Source: Coriobacteriia bacterium
Lineage (GTDB): Bacteria; Actinomycetota; Coriobacteriia; Coriobacteriales; UMGS124
Assembly: GCA_018368455.1 (NCBI GenBank)
Contig: JAGZEG010000001.1
Span: 124,001 to 188,000 of the forward strand
Reading direction: 5' to 3'
Length of the DNA stretch: 64,000 nucleotides
Below the pieces are notes generated by a model that saw nothing but the letters and a program-made list of their open reading frames with translations, searched no databases and was not told where the DNA came from. Both the position numbers and the translations under genes were made by a program. Of the stretch, positions 8,119 through 16,669 are shown in pieces (position 1 is the first letter of the stretch; each line of letters opens with the position of its first letter).

Positions 8119-9249
8119 GTGGCAGATGAGCTTTTGGGCGGTGCGCGCTCCCAGCAGGAGGGAGCCGCACCGCGCCCTGTGTCTGGGAGCCTGCTCGACT
8201 TTGTGGCCCAGGTGTCAGGGGAGGGACAGCTGCGCGTTGAGGAACGCCTCGGTGACGGCTTCGTGCGCTTGCGCGTGGCTGAGGCCGAGCGACGTCAGGC
8301 AAAGCACGACATCCGATGCGTCGAGGACGTCGTCATCGAGATGCTGCGTAACGCCCGCGACGCCGGGGCGCGTCACATCTACGTAGCGACGACGCGTGAG
8401 GGCGACGTACGCACGCTCACGCTGCTCGACGACGGGTCTGGCATCCCGAAGCACATGCACCGCGCCATATTCGACGCCCGCGTCACGTCGAAGCTCGAAA
8501 CGATGACGATGGATCGCTGGGGTGTGCACGGTCGCGGAATGGCGCTGTACTCCATTGCGCAGAACGTTGAGGATGCCCGCGTTGTCGCGTCGGCGCCGGG
8601 CCTCGGATCCTCCCTTGCGGTACGCGTCGACTGCGCAAAGCTTGCGGAGAAGACGGACCAGTCGAGCTGGCCGTCGCTGGGGCGTGACGAGGACGGCGTG
8701 ACATGCGTTGCGCGTGGGCCCCACAATATCGTGCGCACGCTCCTGGAGTTTGCTCTTGAGGAGCGTGACCGCGTCAGTGTGTATCTCGGCACGCCCACGG
8801 AGATCGCTGCAACTCTGTTTTCGGACGATCCCGCTCACGTTGACGTGCGCGACCTTGTGTTCTGTCGTGACGTCGAGGCGCTTCCCGTCTGCTCGCGCCT
8901 GCGCGCAGCGGGCGATGCGGGAGAGCTTGTCCGCTGCTGCGCCGACATTGGGCTCGACGTTTCGGAGCGTACGGCGCACCGCATCCTTTCGGGTCAGATA
9001 GGCGCGCTTGCCCCGGCGCTCTCTCGGCTTGTGGCGTCTGCCAACGGCGAGGCTGCGCCCGTCGATTTGCTGCGTGATCGTCGGGGTCTCAAAGTCACGA
9101 AGGCCGATTTGGCCGAGTTCTCGCGCGATCTCGAGCGCGCCTTTGCGGCGCTCGGGGAGAAGTATTACGTCACGCTGCGTGGCGAGCCGAAGATCCGTGT
9201 CACGAGGGATCGTGTGACCGTCACGTATGACCTCGCAAAAGAGGATTAA
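8119..9249 (+). CDS. GHKL-fold ATPase-domain protein of unknown function
   Basis: A 376-residue soluble protein whose N-terminal half is a GHKL (MutL/Hsp90/histidine-kinase) ATPase: N box EMLRNARDAGA (residues about 74-84, with Glu74, Asn78, Asp81), G1 box DDGSGI (104-109) and a G2-like loop VHGRGMALYS (136-145). There is no histidine-kinase dimerisation helix, no MutL C-terminal domain motif that I recognise and no membrane segment. The rest (about 200-376) is unassigned. GTG 8119 starts 4 bases after rny and spoVS follows after 87 bases, so a link to RNA decay or a SpoVS-related process is possible but inferred. Confidence 0.75.
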   Translation: MADELLGGARSQQEGAAPRPVSGSLLDFVAQVSGEGQLRVEERLGDGFVRLRVAEAERRQAKHDIRCVEDVVIEMLRNARDAGARHIYVATTREGDVRTLTLLDDGSGIPKHMHRAIFDARVTSKLETMTMDRWGVHGRGMALYSIAQNVEDARVVASAPGLGSSLAVRVDCAKLAEKTDQSSWPSLGRDEDGVTCVARGPHNIVRTLLEFALEERDRVSVYLGTPTEIAATLFSDDPAHVDVRDLVFCRDVEALPVCSRLRAAGDAGELVRCCADIGLDVSERTAHRILSGQIGALAPALSRLVASANGEAAPVDLLRDRRGLKVTKADLAEFSRDLERAFAALGEKYYVTLRGEPKIRVTRDRVTVTYDLAKED

Positions 9250-9336
9250 AGCAGTACACTTGTACGGTCGCCTGGCGTCTCACGCGGATGCCTGACGGGC
9301 GGCACCACAGAAACGCAATCGCAAAACGGAGCATCT

Positions 9337-9717
9337 ATGGACTACCTGAAGGTATCGAGCAAGTCGTCGCCGGCGAGCGTTGCCGGGGCAATCGCGGGGC
9401 TCATCAAAGACGGGCAGCCTGTCGAGATCCAGTCCGTCGGCGCCGGTGCCGTCAACCAGGCCATCAAGGCTGTGGCTATCGCGCGCGGCTTCCTCATTCC
9501 AGCGGGCATCGATGTCGCATGCGTTCCGACGTTCCAGGACATCGAGATCGACGGGGAATGCCGCACGGCCATCCGCCTCTCCGTCGTCCCTCATACGCTC
9601 ACTGCCCCGGCTCTCTCGCAGCTCGACGTGGCGTCCGACGCCTCCTCTTCCAGTGCCTCCCGTTCTGTTTCCCCTGCGCCGGTTGCTTCGCTTGCGGCCG
9701 CTGCGGCTATCGCCTAG
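9337..9717 (+). CDS. spoVS: SpoVS family protein
   Basis: The first 86 residues match the small SpoVS (Alba-like) fold: VSSKSSPASVAGAIAG, AVNQAIKAVAIARGFL and a final strand with CRTAIRLSVVP. In Bacillus SpoVS affects sporulation and septation and lies downstream of rny and ymdB. Here it follows rny with the GHKL gene in the middle position. The remaining 40 residues are a Ser/Ala/Pro-rich tail not usual in Bacillus SpoVS. Nothing in the window suggests sporulation, so a general nucleic-acid-binding or cell-division role is more likely. Confidence 0.88.
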   Translation: MDYLKVSSKSSPASVAGAIAGLIKDGQPVEIQSVGAGAVNQAIKAVAIARGFLIPAGIDVACVPTFQDIEIDGECRTAIRLSVVPHTLTAPALSQLDVASDASSSSASRSVSPAPVASLAAAAAIA

Positions 9718-9729
9718 ACAGGATCGGCT

Positions 9730-11112
9730 ATGCTGACTTCCAACGAGACGTCTCAACCGCTCGCCGGCACAACGTATGTCGTTCGTGCCTTTGGCTGCCA
9801 GATGAACCTGCACGACGCTGAGCGCGTCCGTGGCATGCTTGAACAGGCTGGCTCGTTGCCAGTCGAGGAGTATGCCGACGCTGATATCGTCGTGTTCCTT
9901 ACGTGTTGTGTGCGCGAGGCTGCGGATACGCGTCTGTACGGCCAGGTTGCCACGATGCGCACCCTTCCCCCGCGCCCGGGCTCCGAGCGTCGTGTTGTCG
10001 CCGTGGGCGGCTGCATCGGCCAGCGCGATGGCGAGGGTCTGTTCACGCATCTTCCCAATGTCGACGTCGTGTTCGGAACGCACACGCTCGGTCGCGTCGT
10101 GGAGCTCATCACGCGCGTGTTGGATGGCCAGGACCATCTCGCCGCCCTGCTCGATGCCGACGCTCCGGGAGAGGCGTCTACGGACTTGCCGACGCAGCGC
10201 GACACGGATTTTCACGCATGGGTTCCCATCACGTTTGGCTGCAACAACTTCTGTACGTACTGCATCGTCCCGTACGTGCGTGGTCGCGAGCGCAGCCGCG
10301 CGTTTGACGAGATCGTGACTGAGGTGAGCCATCTGGCGCAGGAGGGCTGCCAGGAGATCACGCTTCTGGGCCAGAACGTCAACTCGTACGGGCGCGACCT
10401 CTACGGGAGCCCTCGCTTTGCTGACCTGCTGCGCGCTTGCGGCCAGACGGGTATTCCGCGCATACGCTTCGCTACGAGCCACCCCAAGGACCTGTCGGAC
10501 GATACGATCGCCGCCATGGCGCAGACGCCTGCCGTTATGCCTGCGCTGCACCTGCCGGCTCAGTCCGGCTCGTCGCGCATTCTCAAGCTCATGCACCGCA
10601 CGTATGACCGTGATCGCTATCTGGAACGCATCGATGCCGTGCGGGCCGCTATCCCCGATATCGCGCTGTCGACAGACATCATCGTGGGCTTCCCGGGCGA
10701 GACGGAAGAGGACTTCCTGGAGACGCTGTCACTCGTAGAGCGCGTGCGCTATGCCCAAACGTTCACGTTTATCTACTCCAAGCGCGAGGGCACGCCGGCG
10801 GCAAAAATGGTCGACGACACCCCACGCGAGGTCATCCAAGGACGTTTTGACCGTCTGGTTGATGTCGTGCAGCAGTGCGCGTTTGAGGCAAACCAGCCTG
10901 AACTCGGCGCGACGGTTGACGTCCTGTTCGAGGGTCTTTCCAAGCGCGACTCGTCTGTGCTCTCGGGTCGCAGCCCGAAAAACCAGACGGTGCACGCTCC
11001 CATCCCTGCCGGCCGTCATGCCGACGAGTTCATCGGGCGCATTCTTCCCGTCCATGTCGACGAGGCACGGACGTGGTATCTGAAGGGACAGCTCGTTGAT
11101 GGGCGGAACTGA
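9730..11112 (+). CDS. miaB: tRNA-2-methylthio-N6-dimethylallyladenosine synthase
   Basis: Radical-SAM methylthiotransferase that adds a methylthio group to i6A37 of tRNAs reading UNN codons. Domains in order: N-terminal MTTase domain with FGCQMN (first cluster cysteine) and LTCCVRE; radical SAM cluster motif CNNFCTYC with PYVRGRERSR; SAM-binding LLGQNVNSYG; and a C-terminal TRAM domain (VDVLFEGLSKR onward). The length of 460 is usual. It overlaps miaA, which makes the i6A substrate, by a few codons, an operon order seen in many bacteria. Confidence 0.96.
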   Translation: MLTSNETSQPLAGTTYVVRAFGCQMNLHDAERVRGMLEQAGSLPVEEYADADIVVFLTCCVREAADTRLYGQVATMRTLPPRPGSERRVVAVGGCIGQRDGEGLFTHLPNVDVVFGTHTLGRVVELITRVLDGQDHLAALLDADAPGEASTDLPTQRDTDFHAWVPITFGCNNFCTYCIVPYVRGRERSRAFDEIVTEVSHLAQEGCQEITLLGQNVNSYGRDLYGSPRFADLLRACGQTGIPRIRFATSHPKDLSDDTIAAMAQTPAVMPALHLPAQSGSSRILKLMHRTYDRDRYLERIDAVRAAIPDIALSTDIIVGFPGETEEDFLETLSLVERVRYAQTFTFIYSKREGTPAAKMVDDTPREVIQGRFDRLVDVVQQCAFEANQPELGATVDVLFEGLSKRDSSVLSGRSPKNQTVHAPIPAGRHADEFIGRILPVHVDEARTWYLKGQLVDGRN

Positions 11113-12106
11113 CGCTCGTTCGACGTGCGGGCTGTCCGTCGCCGGCGCGTGCGACGTGGTGGCTCCGCAGGTTGTTGCTGTTGTGGGCCCTACGGCGAGC
11201 GGGAAGTCGGCACTGGCTGACGAGCTTGCTGTGCGACTAGGCGGCCCCGTTGTTTCTGCGGATGCCATGCAGGTGTATCGCCGCATGGACATCGGTACGG
11301 CAAAGACGCCCGTTGCCGAGCGCAGGGCGCCGCTGCTGTGCATTGACCTTGCCGAGCCCAATGAGACGTATTCCGTTGCCTGCTTTATGTCGCAGGCACA
11401 CGATGCAATCGATACGGCGTTAGAGGTGGGGCGTGTTCCCGTGGTGTGCGGCGGGACGGGTCTGTACGTGCGGGCGGCGCTCGAGGACATGGACTTTCCT
11501 TCGGGCGAACAGCTCGACAATCCCGTGCGCGCCCGTTATGAGGCACTGGCCGCCGAGCTGGGCCCAGACGCATTCCATGCCTTGCTAGCGCAGCGTGACC
11601 CAGCCAGCGCGGCCCTCATTCATGCGAACAACGTACGACGCGTTGTTCGCGCGTTTGAGCTGCTCGAACAGGGCACGTCCTATGCCGTACAGCATGAGGG
11701 ACTTCACGTGCGCGTCGACAGGCACCCCACGCTCATGGTGGGTCTCGAGATGGATCGCGCCCAACTCTACGAGCGCATTAACGCGCGAGTTGAGCGTATG
11801 GTGGAGACAGGCCTCGTCGATGAGGTGCGTGGGCTCGTGGCGGAGGGGCTTGCCGATTCACTGACGTCGCGCCAGGCGATCGGCTACCGAGAGATTATCG
11901 CGTATCTGGCAGGGGAGTGCTCTTTGGCACAGGCGGTCGATGATATTCAGCGTGCCTCGCGACGCTACGCAAAACGCCAGCTCACGTGGTTCCGTGGTGA
12001 TCCACGCGTGCGCTGGATTGACGCTTCTGGGTATACATGCGAGCAGATGGCTGACATCGTGGAACAGTGGATGGCGGTCGGTATTTCAAATCATGCGGGG
12101 GTGTAG
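11099..12106 (+). CDS. miaA: tRNA dimethylallyltransferase
   Basis: Transfers the dimethylallyl group to A37 of tRNA, the step before MiaB. The P-loop is GPTASGKSAL near residue 35, followed by SADAMQVYRRMDIGTAKT and the CGGTGLYVRA and RQAIGYREI blocks. A ribosome site AGGGA lies at 11084-11088, and either TTG 11096 or ATG 11099 could start the protein; both overlap the miaB stop at 11112, indicating translational coupling. The 335-residue length is slightly above average because of about 25 extra N-terminal residues. Confidence 0.95.
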   Translation: MGGTDARSTCGLSVAGACDVVAPQVVAVVGPTASGKSALADELAVRLGGPVVSADAMQVYRRMDIGTAKTPVAERRAPLLCIDLAEPNETYSVACFMSQAHDAIDTALEVGRVPVVCGGTGLYVRAALEDMDFPSGEQLDNPVRARYEALAAELGPDAFHALLAQRDPASAALIHANNVRRVVRAFELLEQGTSYAVQHEGLHVRVDRHPTLMVGLEMDRAQLYERINARVERMVETGLVDEVRGLVAEGLADSLTSRQAIGYREIIAYLAGECSLAQAVDDIQRASRRYAKRQLTWFRGDPRVRWIDASGYTCEQMADIVEQWMAVGISNHAGV

Positions 12107-12169
12107 GCCGACCAGTAGGTTGGGTCATTCGTGCCGCTTTAGGCGTGCGGCGCGTGAAGGGAGCGCGTT

Positions 12170-13531
12170 GTGCCAGCAGAGCGTCCTATTTCGACGTATG
12201 TGCCGCCCGAGCGAGCTGTGCTCGTCGGAGTTGATCGCGGCGTAGGGGAGTGGGATATCGAAACGTCCATGGACGAGCTCGAGCGTCTCGCTGAAACGGA
12301 TGGTGCCACGACGGTGGGCAGGCTCGTGCAGCGCCTTGATCGTCCCATACCACGCACATTTATCGGAAGCGGCAAGATTGAGGAGCTTCGACAGCTCGCT
12401 GAGAGCCTCGAGGCTGACATCATCATATTTGACGATGAACTCAGTCCCTCGCAGCAGTCCAATATCGAGCGTGCTGTAGGGCTCAAGTTTAAGGTGATCG
12501 ATCGAACCGCGCTCATTCTGGATATCTTTGGTCAGCATGCCAGTACGCATGAAGGTGAACTTCAGGTTCAGATGGCGCAGCTACAGTATCTCTACCCGCG
12601 TCTGAGGGGCATGTGGGCTCACCTTGCAAAGGACAAGACGCGCGGCGGCATCGGGTCGCGCTTTGGCCAGGGCGAAAGCCAGCTCGAGGTCGATCGTCGA
12701 CTTATTCGCAATCGTATGTCGACGCTGCGACATGAGCTGAGCAAGGTTGCGGGTAACCGAGAAGTGCAGCGCAAAGAGCGCTGGAGCTCGTCGATGTTCC
12801 GCATCTCTCTTGCCGGCTACACGAATGCAGGCAAGTCAACGCTGCTTAATAGGTTGACAGGCGCGAACGTGTACGTGCGCGATCAGCTGTTTGCGACGCT
12901 TGACCCCACAACGCGCACGCTTGAGCTGCCGGGTGGCAGGGCCGTGACGTTGACGGACACGGTTGGCTTCATTCAGAAGCTCCCAACGACGCTTGTTGAG
13001 TCGTTCAAGTCGACGTTGTCGGAAGTGAGCGGTGCGCACCTCATTCTGGAGGTGGCGGATGCGACGGATGAGAATTGCGACAAGCAGCTCCGCGCCGTTG
13101 ATGAAGTGCTTGGCCAGATTGGGGCCGAGCACGTGCCGCTGATCGTTGTGTACAACAAGGTGGATCTGCTTGATGAGGAGGCACGTGCGGCGCTGCAGCA
13201 TCGCCATCCCCAAGCGCTGCTTGTCTCGGCACAAACGGGCGAAGGGGTAGGCGGGCTCGTCTCTGCCATTGCACGCGCCGCAAGCTCTCAGGATGAAACG
13301 ATACAAGCCGTCGTGCCATACGGCGAGGGCATGCTTATCAAGGCGTGTCACGAAAAGGGGCATATGGTGTCGAGCGAGTATGCCGAAGATGGTGTGCATC
13401 TCACCGTTATTGCACCGCCGGTGCTCGCTGCGCGCCTCAAGCGGTATCAAGTTTCCCCATCCGAGATAGCTGGTGCCTCCGAAGGGGTGGCAGACGAAGG
13501 AAGCGGGGCACACGGCGAGGGCGTGGCTTAG
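12170..13531 (+). CDS. hflX: GTPase HflX
   Basis: Ribosome-associated GTPase that splits stalled or heat-damaged ribosomes. N-terminal nucleotide-binding domain contains FIGSGKIEEL and FDDELSPSQQSNIE; a coiled-coil linker contains GIGSRFGQGESQLEVDRR; the G domain has GYTNAGKSTLLNRLTG (G1), DTVGFIQKLP (G3) and YNKVD (G4). The length of 453 is typical. GTG 12170 follows an AAGGGAG ribosome site. It is the last gene of the miaB-miaA-hflX run and converges on lexA at a strong hairpin. Confidence 0.95.
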   Translation: MPAERPISTYVPPERAVLVGVDRGVGEWDIETSMDELERLAETDGATTVGRLVQRLDRPIPRTFIGSGKIEELRQLAESLEADIIIFDDELSPSQQSNIERAVGLKFKVIDRTALILDIFGQHASTHEGELQVQMAQLQYLYPRLRGMWAHLAKDKTRGGIGSRFGQGESQLEVDRRLIRNRMSTLRHELSKVAGNREVQRKERWSSSMFRISLAGYTNAGKSTLLNRLTGANVYVRDQLFATLDPTTRTLELPGGRAVTLTDTVGFIQKLPTTLVESFKSTLSEVSGAHLILEVADATDENCDKQLRAVDEVLGQIGAEHVPLIVVYNKVDLLDEEARAALQHRHPQALLVSAQTGEGVGGLVSAIARAASSQDETIQAVVPYGEGMLIKACHEKGHMVSSEYAEDGVHLTVIAPPVLAARLKRYQVSPSEIAGASEGVADEGSGAHGEGVA

Positions 13532-13617
13532 ATACAGAAACAGGCCTGTGAGCCGGGGAGATCCTGCAGCAGGCCTGCGGGTCCGCGAAATCCATGCAGT
13601 TATCGCGGTTCACCTAA

Positions 13618-13659
13618 CTGTCTGCTCGCCCAGATATTCGTATCTAGGCGAGCAGACAG
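13618..13659. terminator. Bidirectional terminator hairpin between hflX and lexA
   Basis: CTGTCTGCTCGCC (13618-13630) pairs perfectly with GGCGAGCAGACAG (13647-13659). Inside it AGATA (13632-13636) pairs with TATCT (13641-13645) across a TTCG tetraloop, leaving one C/A mismatch. The stem is long and lies between convergent genes. There is no T-run, so it may act as an mRNA 3' end stabiliser as well as a terminator. Confidence 0.7.
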
Positions 13660-13700
13660 CGTGAAACGTCAGGTTTACATAGCGGATTACTTCCGGAAAC

Positions 13701-14363
13701 CTACAGCGAGCGAATAAGCGCTACGACGCGACCAAGAATGACGGGGTCAGTGGCATAGATCGGAGCCATAGTGGGGTTTTCGGGCTGAAGACGAATGCGA
13801 TCTTCTTCGCGATAGAACGTTTTAACAGTGGCACCGTCTTCGACCATGGCGACAACGATTTGGCCGTTAGTTGCGTCACTCTGCTCACGGACAACAACAA
13901 AGTCGCCATCAAAAATGCCTGCCTGAATCATGGATTCGCCTTTGACGCGCAGGACGAACGATGCTGCATCCCCGACCAGCGCCTGAGGCAAAGTGAGCGT
14001 GCCTTCAATGTTCTGTTCCGCCAGAATAGGCTGGCCAGCGGCGACGCGTCCGACAAGAGGAAGGGCAATAAGCTTTGCTTCGATAGCGGGTGTGCCGTCA
14101 GGCTGTTCGGTGTGCGCGATGATCGGCGCAGGAGAGGAGCCTCCTTGACCCATGATCTCGAGGGCGCGCGGCTTGGAGAGATCTCGCTTGATGTAGCCCT
14201 TGTCTTCGAGGACTTGAAGATGAGTATGCACAGTGGATGGACTGCTAAGTCCAACGCCGTTTGCTATTTCACGAACGCTGGGCGGATAGCCCTTTTCGGC
14301 AACTTCGGAGCAAATGAAGTCGTAAATCTGCTGCTGTCTTGTCGTGAGCTTCTTTGCGTCCAT
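13701..14363 (-). CDS. lexA: SOS repressor LexA
   Basis: Autocleaving repressor of the DNA-damage response. The 220-residue protein has an N-terminal winged helix (TTRQQQIYDFICSEV, then SPSTVHTHLQVLEDKG), the cleavage site Ala-Gly in VGRVAAGQP, catalytic Ser in RVKGESMIQAG and catalytic Lys in GATVKTFYRE. Four copies of the Gram-positive LexA box lie in its own upstream region, so it should be self-regulated. The divergent neighbour is a LysM membrane protein under the same boxes, as with lexA-yneA in Bacillus. Confidence 0.97.
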   Translation of the reverse strand: MDAKKLTTRQQQIYDFICSEVAEKGYPPSVREIANGVGLSSPSTVHTHLQVLEDKGYIKRDLSKPRALEIMGQGGSSPAPIIAHTEQPDGTPAIEAKLIALPLVGRVAAGQPILAEQNIEGTLTLPQALVGDAASFVLRVKGESMIQAGIFDGDFVVVREQSDATNGQIVVAMVEDGATVKTFYREEDRIRLQPENPTMAPIYATDPVILGRVVALIRSL

Positions 14364-14421
14364 GGTGTTGCCCCTTTCGGCGCTGCGTTTCGATCAGTAT
14401 AGGCGCTTCGACCGCAAAAAG

Positions 14422-14506
14422 CAAACACGTGTTCCGCAAACAATTGTTCGATTTTCTCTTGCCTAGAACATTCGTTCGGGCTATTCTAAGGCCGAACAGA
14501 CGTTCC
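14422..14506. promoter_or_regulatory. Cluster of four LexA (SOS) boxes in the lexA/LysM gene divergent promoter
   Basis: The Gram-positive SOS box has the core GAAC-N4-GTTC. Exact cores are at 14466-14477 (GAACATTCGTTC) and 14494-14505 (GAACAGACGTTC). One-mismatch copies are at 14423-14434 (AAACACGTGTTC) and 14438-14449 (AAACAATTGTTC). Starts are 15, 28 and 28 bases apart. They lie between lexA (start 14363, minus) and the LysM gene (start 14577, plus), so both should be controlled by LexA. The mirror half-sites make each box nearly palindromic. Confidence 0.88.
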
Positions 14507-14576
14507 ACCGCATTTCTGTCGCACCCCCAGCACAGACTGGGGATGTAACGAATCGTGAGGCAAGGAGGGCGACACC

Positions 14577-15071
14577 ATGGACACCAAGAACATCGCAATG
14601 ACTGACGAGGCCATTATTCCGACGACCATCGCTGAGGTTCCGTTCATGTACGACAATCTGGCTCGCCAGCTCAATGTCCGCAGGGATGTTCGTAGCGGTG
14701 GTTTGCGTGTCGTTGAGGGCGGGCTTGCCTGCGGGCAGCGCAGGCTTGTTCGGTCTACACACCGTAGCGCTTCTTCGCGTCGCGGCGGAGTGGCCGAGGC
14801 CATTCTTGCTGTCGTTGTTGTGGCGCTCTGCGTTCTCGCTCTTCTTGCATGGGCTCTTGATGGGGAGCGCGCCTACGCTGCTGCCACAAGCGATGCAACG
14901 TTCGAATCGATCAGCGTTGAGAACGGCGCGTCGCTTTGGTCTATATCCGCGGCCCATCCCGTGGATGGTCTTTCCACCGAAGACGTGATCTCCCTTATAA
15001 CCGAGCGCAACGGTCTGTCGGGTACGGTTCTCCAGCCTGGCCAGACGATTCTCGTTCCTGTTTCGAGGTAG
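14577..15071 (+). CDS. LysM-domain membrane protein, probable SOS-induced division inhibitor (YneA-like)
   Basis: A 164-residue protein: about 75 cytoplasmic residues, one transmembrane helix (AILAVVVVALCVLALLAWAL, about residues 83-102), and an extracellular LysM-like domain containing SLWSISAAH, a RNGLSG turn and the closing LQPGQTILVPV. Position and regulation match YneA/DivS-type proteins that block septation during SOS: divergent from lexA, behind four LexA boxes. The cytoplasmic N-terminal part is longer than in Bacillus YneA. The function is inferred from context and architecture. A GCGCTA/TAGCGC hairpin at 15089-15104 follows the stop. Confidence 0.72.
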   Translation: MDTKNIAMTDEAIIPTTIAEVPFMYDNLARQLNVRRDVRSGGLRVVEGGLACGQRRLVRSTHRSASSRRGGVAEAILAVVVVALCVLALLAWALDGERAYAAATSDATFESISVENGASLWSISAAHPVDGLSTEDVISLITERNGLSGTVLQPGQTILVPVSR

Positions 15072-15249
15072 TCTGCATTAACGACGATGCGCTAAAACTA
15101 GCGCGCTTGTGCGCCTCTCTGCGCTAAGTCGCACCCTTTGGCTTTTCGACGGATGTTCCGAGCCTGCTCGCTTCTTGGGGGTATCATGAGCGATTGGAAT
15201 TATGCCATGAACCCACGAACCTGCATCTATTGCTGGGCGGGAGGATCCC

Positions 15250-16518
15250 ATGACGACCGAAGATACCTCGGGTGCGCTCTCATCTGTCCCTAATGTTCTG
15301 CGGCGTGTTGACCGGAGGACGGCTATCAAACTGATGGCCCTTGGAGCGGGGCTTGCTGTCTTGAGCGGCTCCCTGCGAAACGCTGCCTTTGCCGATGAGC
15401 CTACGGCTTCGGCGGAGACGCTTGCTGCTCTCTCTGGAGCCCAGGCGGAGTACGACGCCGCCATGGCTGAGCTTTCTTCGCTTGGCCAGCAGGTTGAGGA
15501 GGCTCAGTATCAACTGAGCCAGACACAGGCCTCGCTGGACGAGACGAATGCCCGCATCGCAGATCTTGAGGTTTCTATCGAGCAGAAGCAGGGTGAGCTC
15601 TCGGCTGCTCAGGATGTCCTTGCGGATCGCATGTCCGCAAGCTACAAGGTCGGTAAGTCCGACATGCTCTCCATCATCCTCAACGCATCCGACTTCGAGG
15701 ACTTTATCAATCGCGTGTTTTACGCCAACAAGGTGTCGGACTCCGATGCCCAGGCCATCCAGACGGTGAAGGATCTCAAGGCCGAGCTTGAGCAGCAGCA
15801 AAACGATCTTCAGGCACAGAAGGCAGAGCAAGAGGCCCTGCTTGCTCAGCAGGAACAGGATACTCTGAACCTGCAAAACCAGGTTGCTGCCATGCAGGAC
15901 TATACGAACAGCCTTTCTCAGCAGGTTACTGACCTCATGGCTCAGGCGCAGGCTGAGGTTGAGGCCGCTCGTGAGGCACAGCGCCAGGCATATCTTGCCC
16001 AGCAGGCTGCCGAGGAGGCGGCTCGACAGGAGCAGGCCAATAATGGAGGCTCCACGGGCGGAGGCGATTACTCCGATGGTGGCTCTGCGGGCGGCGGTGA
16101 CTATTCCGACGAGGAGACCGGTGGGGGAGACTACTCGGGAGGTGGCTCTTCTTCGGGCGGTACGGGCAACCATGCCGGCAGTGTTGTCGACGCCGCTTGG
16201 GGATTCATCGGTGTCCCCTACGTGTGGGGCGGCACGGACCCGAGCGGTTTTGACTGCTCTGGCCTCGCGCAGTACTGCTACGCTATGTGCGGGTACTCCA
16301 TCGCCCGTGATACGTACGGGCAGATCGCCCAGATCCAAAGCCTGGGTAACTGGCGCTCTGACATGTCGTCACTTGCTCCTGGCGACCTTGTGTTTCCGCA
16401 TTCTGGGCATGTCGGCATCTACTGTGGTGGTGGCATGATGATCCATGCCCCTCAGCCGGGCGACGTCGTGAAGTATGCGTCCGTTTATGCCTTCATGGGT
16501 GGCGGAAGCCCCATCTAA
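15250..16518 (+). CDS. Secreted NlpC/P60 peptidoglycan hydrolase with coiled coil
   Basis: Exported D,L-endopeptidase-type cell-wall hydrolase, 422 residues. The N-terminus has a Tat-like signal (DRRTAIK then a hydrophobic stretch, ending AFA). Residues about 60-265 are a Gln/Glu/Ala-rich coiled coil like the PcsB/CwlO regulatory domain. A Gly/Ser linker leads to the P60 domain: nucleophile Cys336 in FDCSGLA, His387 in GHVGIY and a third polar residue near IHAP. It ends GGGSPI. Three paralogues with the same ending lie at 40543-44371. A terminator follows at 16535. Confidence 0.9.
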   Translation: MTTEDTSGALSSVPNVLRRVDRRTAIKLMALGAGLAVLSGSLRNAAFADEPTASAETLAALSGAQAEYDAAMAELSSLGQQVEEAQYQLSQTQASLDETNARIADLEVSIEQKQGELSAAQDVLADRMSASYKVGKSDMLSIILNASDFEDFINRVFYANKVSDSDAQAIQTVKDLKAELEQQQNDLQAQKAEQEALLAQQEQDTLNLQNQVAAMQDYTNSLSQQVTDLMAQAQAEVEAAREAQRQAYLAQQAAEEAARQEQANNGGSTGGGDYSDGGSAGGGDYSDEETGGGDYSGGGSSSGGTGNHAGSVVDAAWGFIGVPYVWGGTDPSGFDCSGLAQYCYAMCGYSIARDTYGQIAQIQSLGNWRSDMSSLAPGDLVFPHSGHVGIYCGGGMMIHAPQPGDVVKYASVYAFMGGGSPI

Positions 16519-16534
16519 TTCGCGATGCCTCATG

Positions 16535-16584
16535 GCGGGCGCTGCGCTCCGGCCTATCTGGCCGGCGTTGCGGCGCCCGCTTTT
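16535..16584 (+). terminator. Rho-independent terminator after the NlpC/P60 gene
   Basis: GCGGGCGC (16535-16542) pairs with GCGCCCGC (16573-16580), with an inner CCGGCC/GGCCGG stem, followed by TTTT. It ends the P60 transcript before nrdR. Confidence 0.8.
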
Positions 16585-16669
16585 GCGTTTGGAACACTGT
16601 GCCTCGTACGGGGCACTTTTCTGTCTTTCATGGTATCCTGCCTGCTGATGTTTCGTCCAAGGAGGATGC

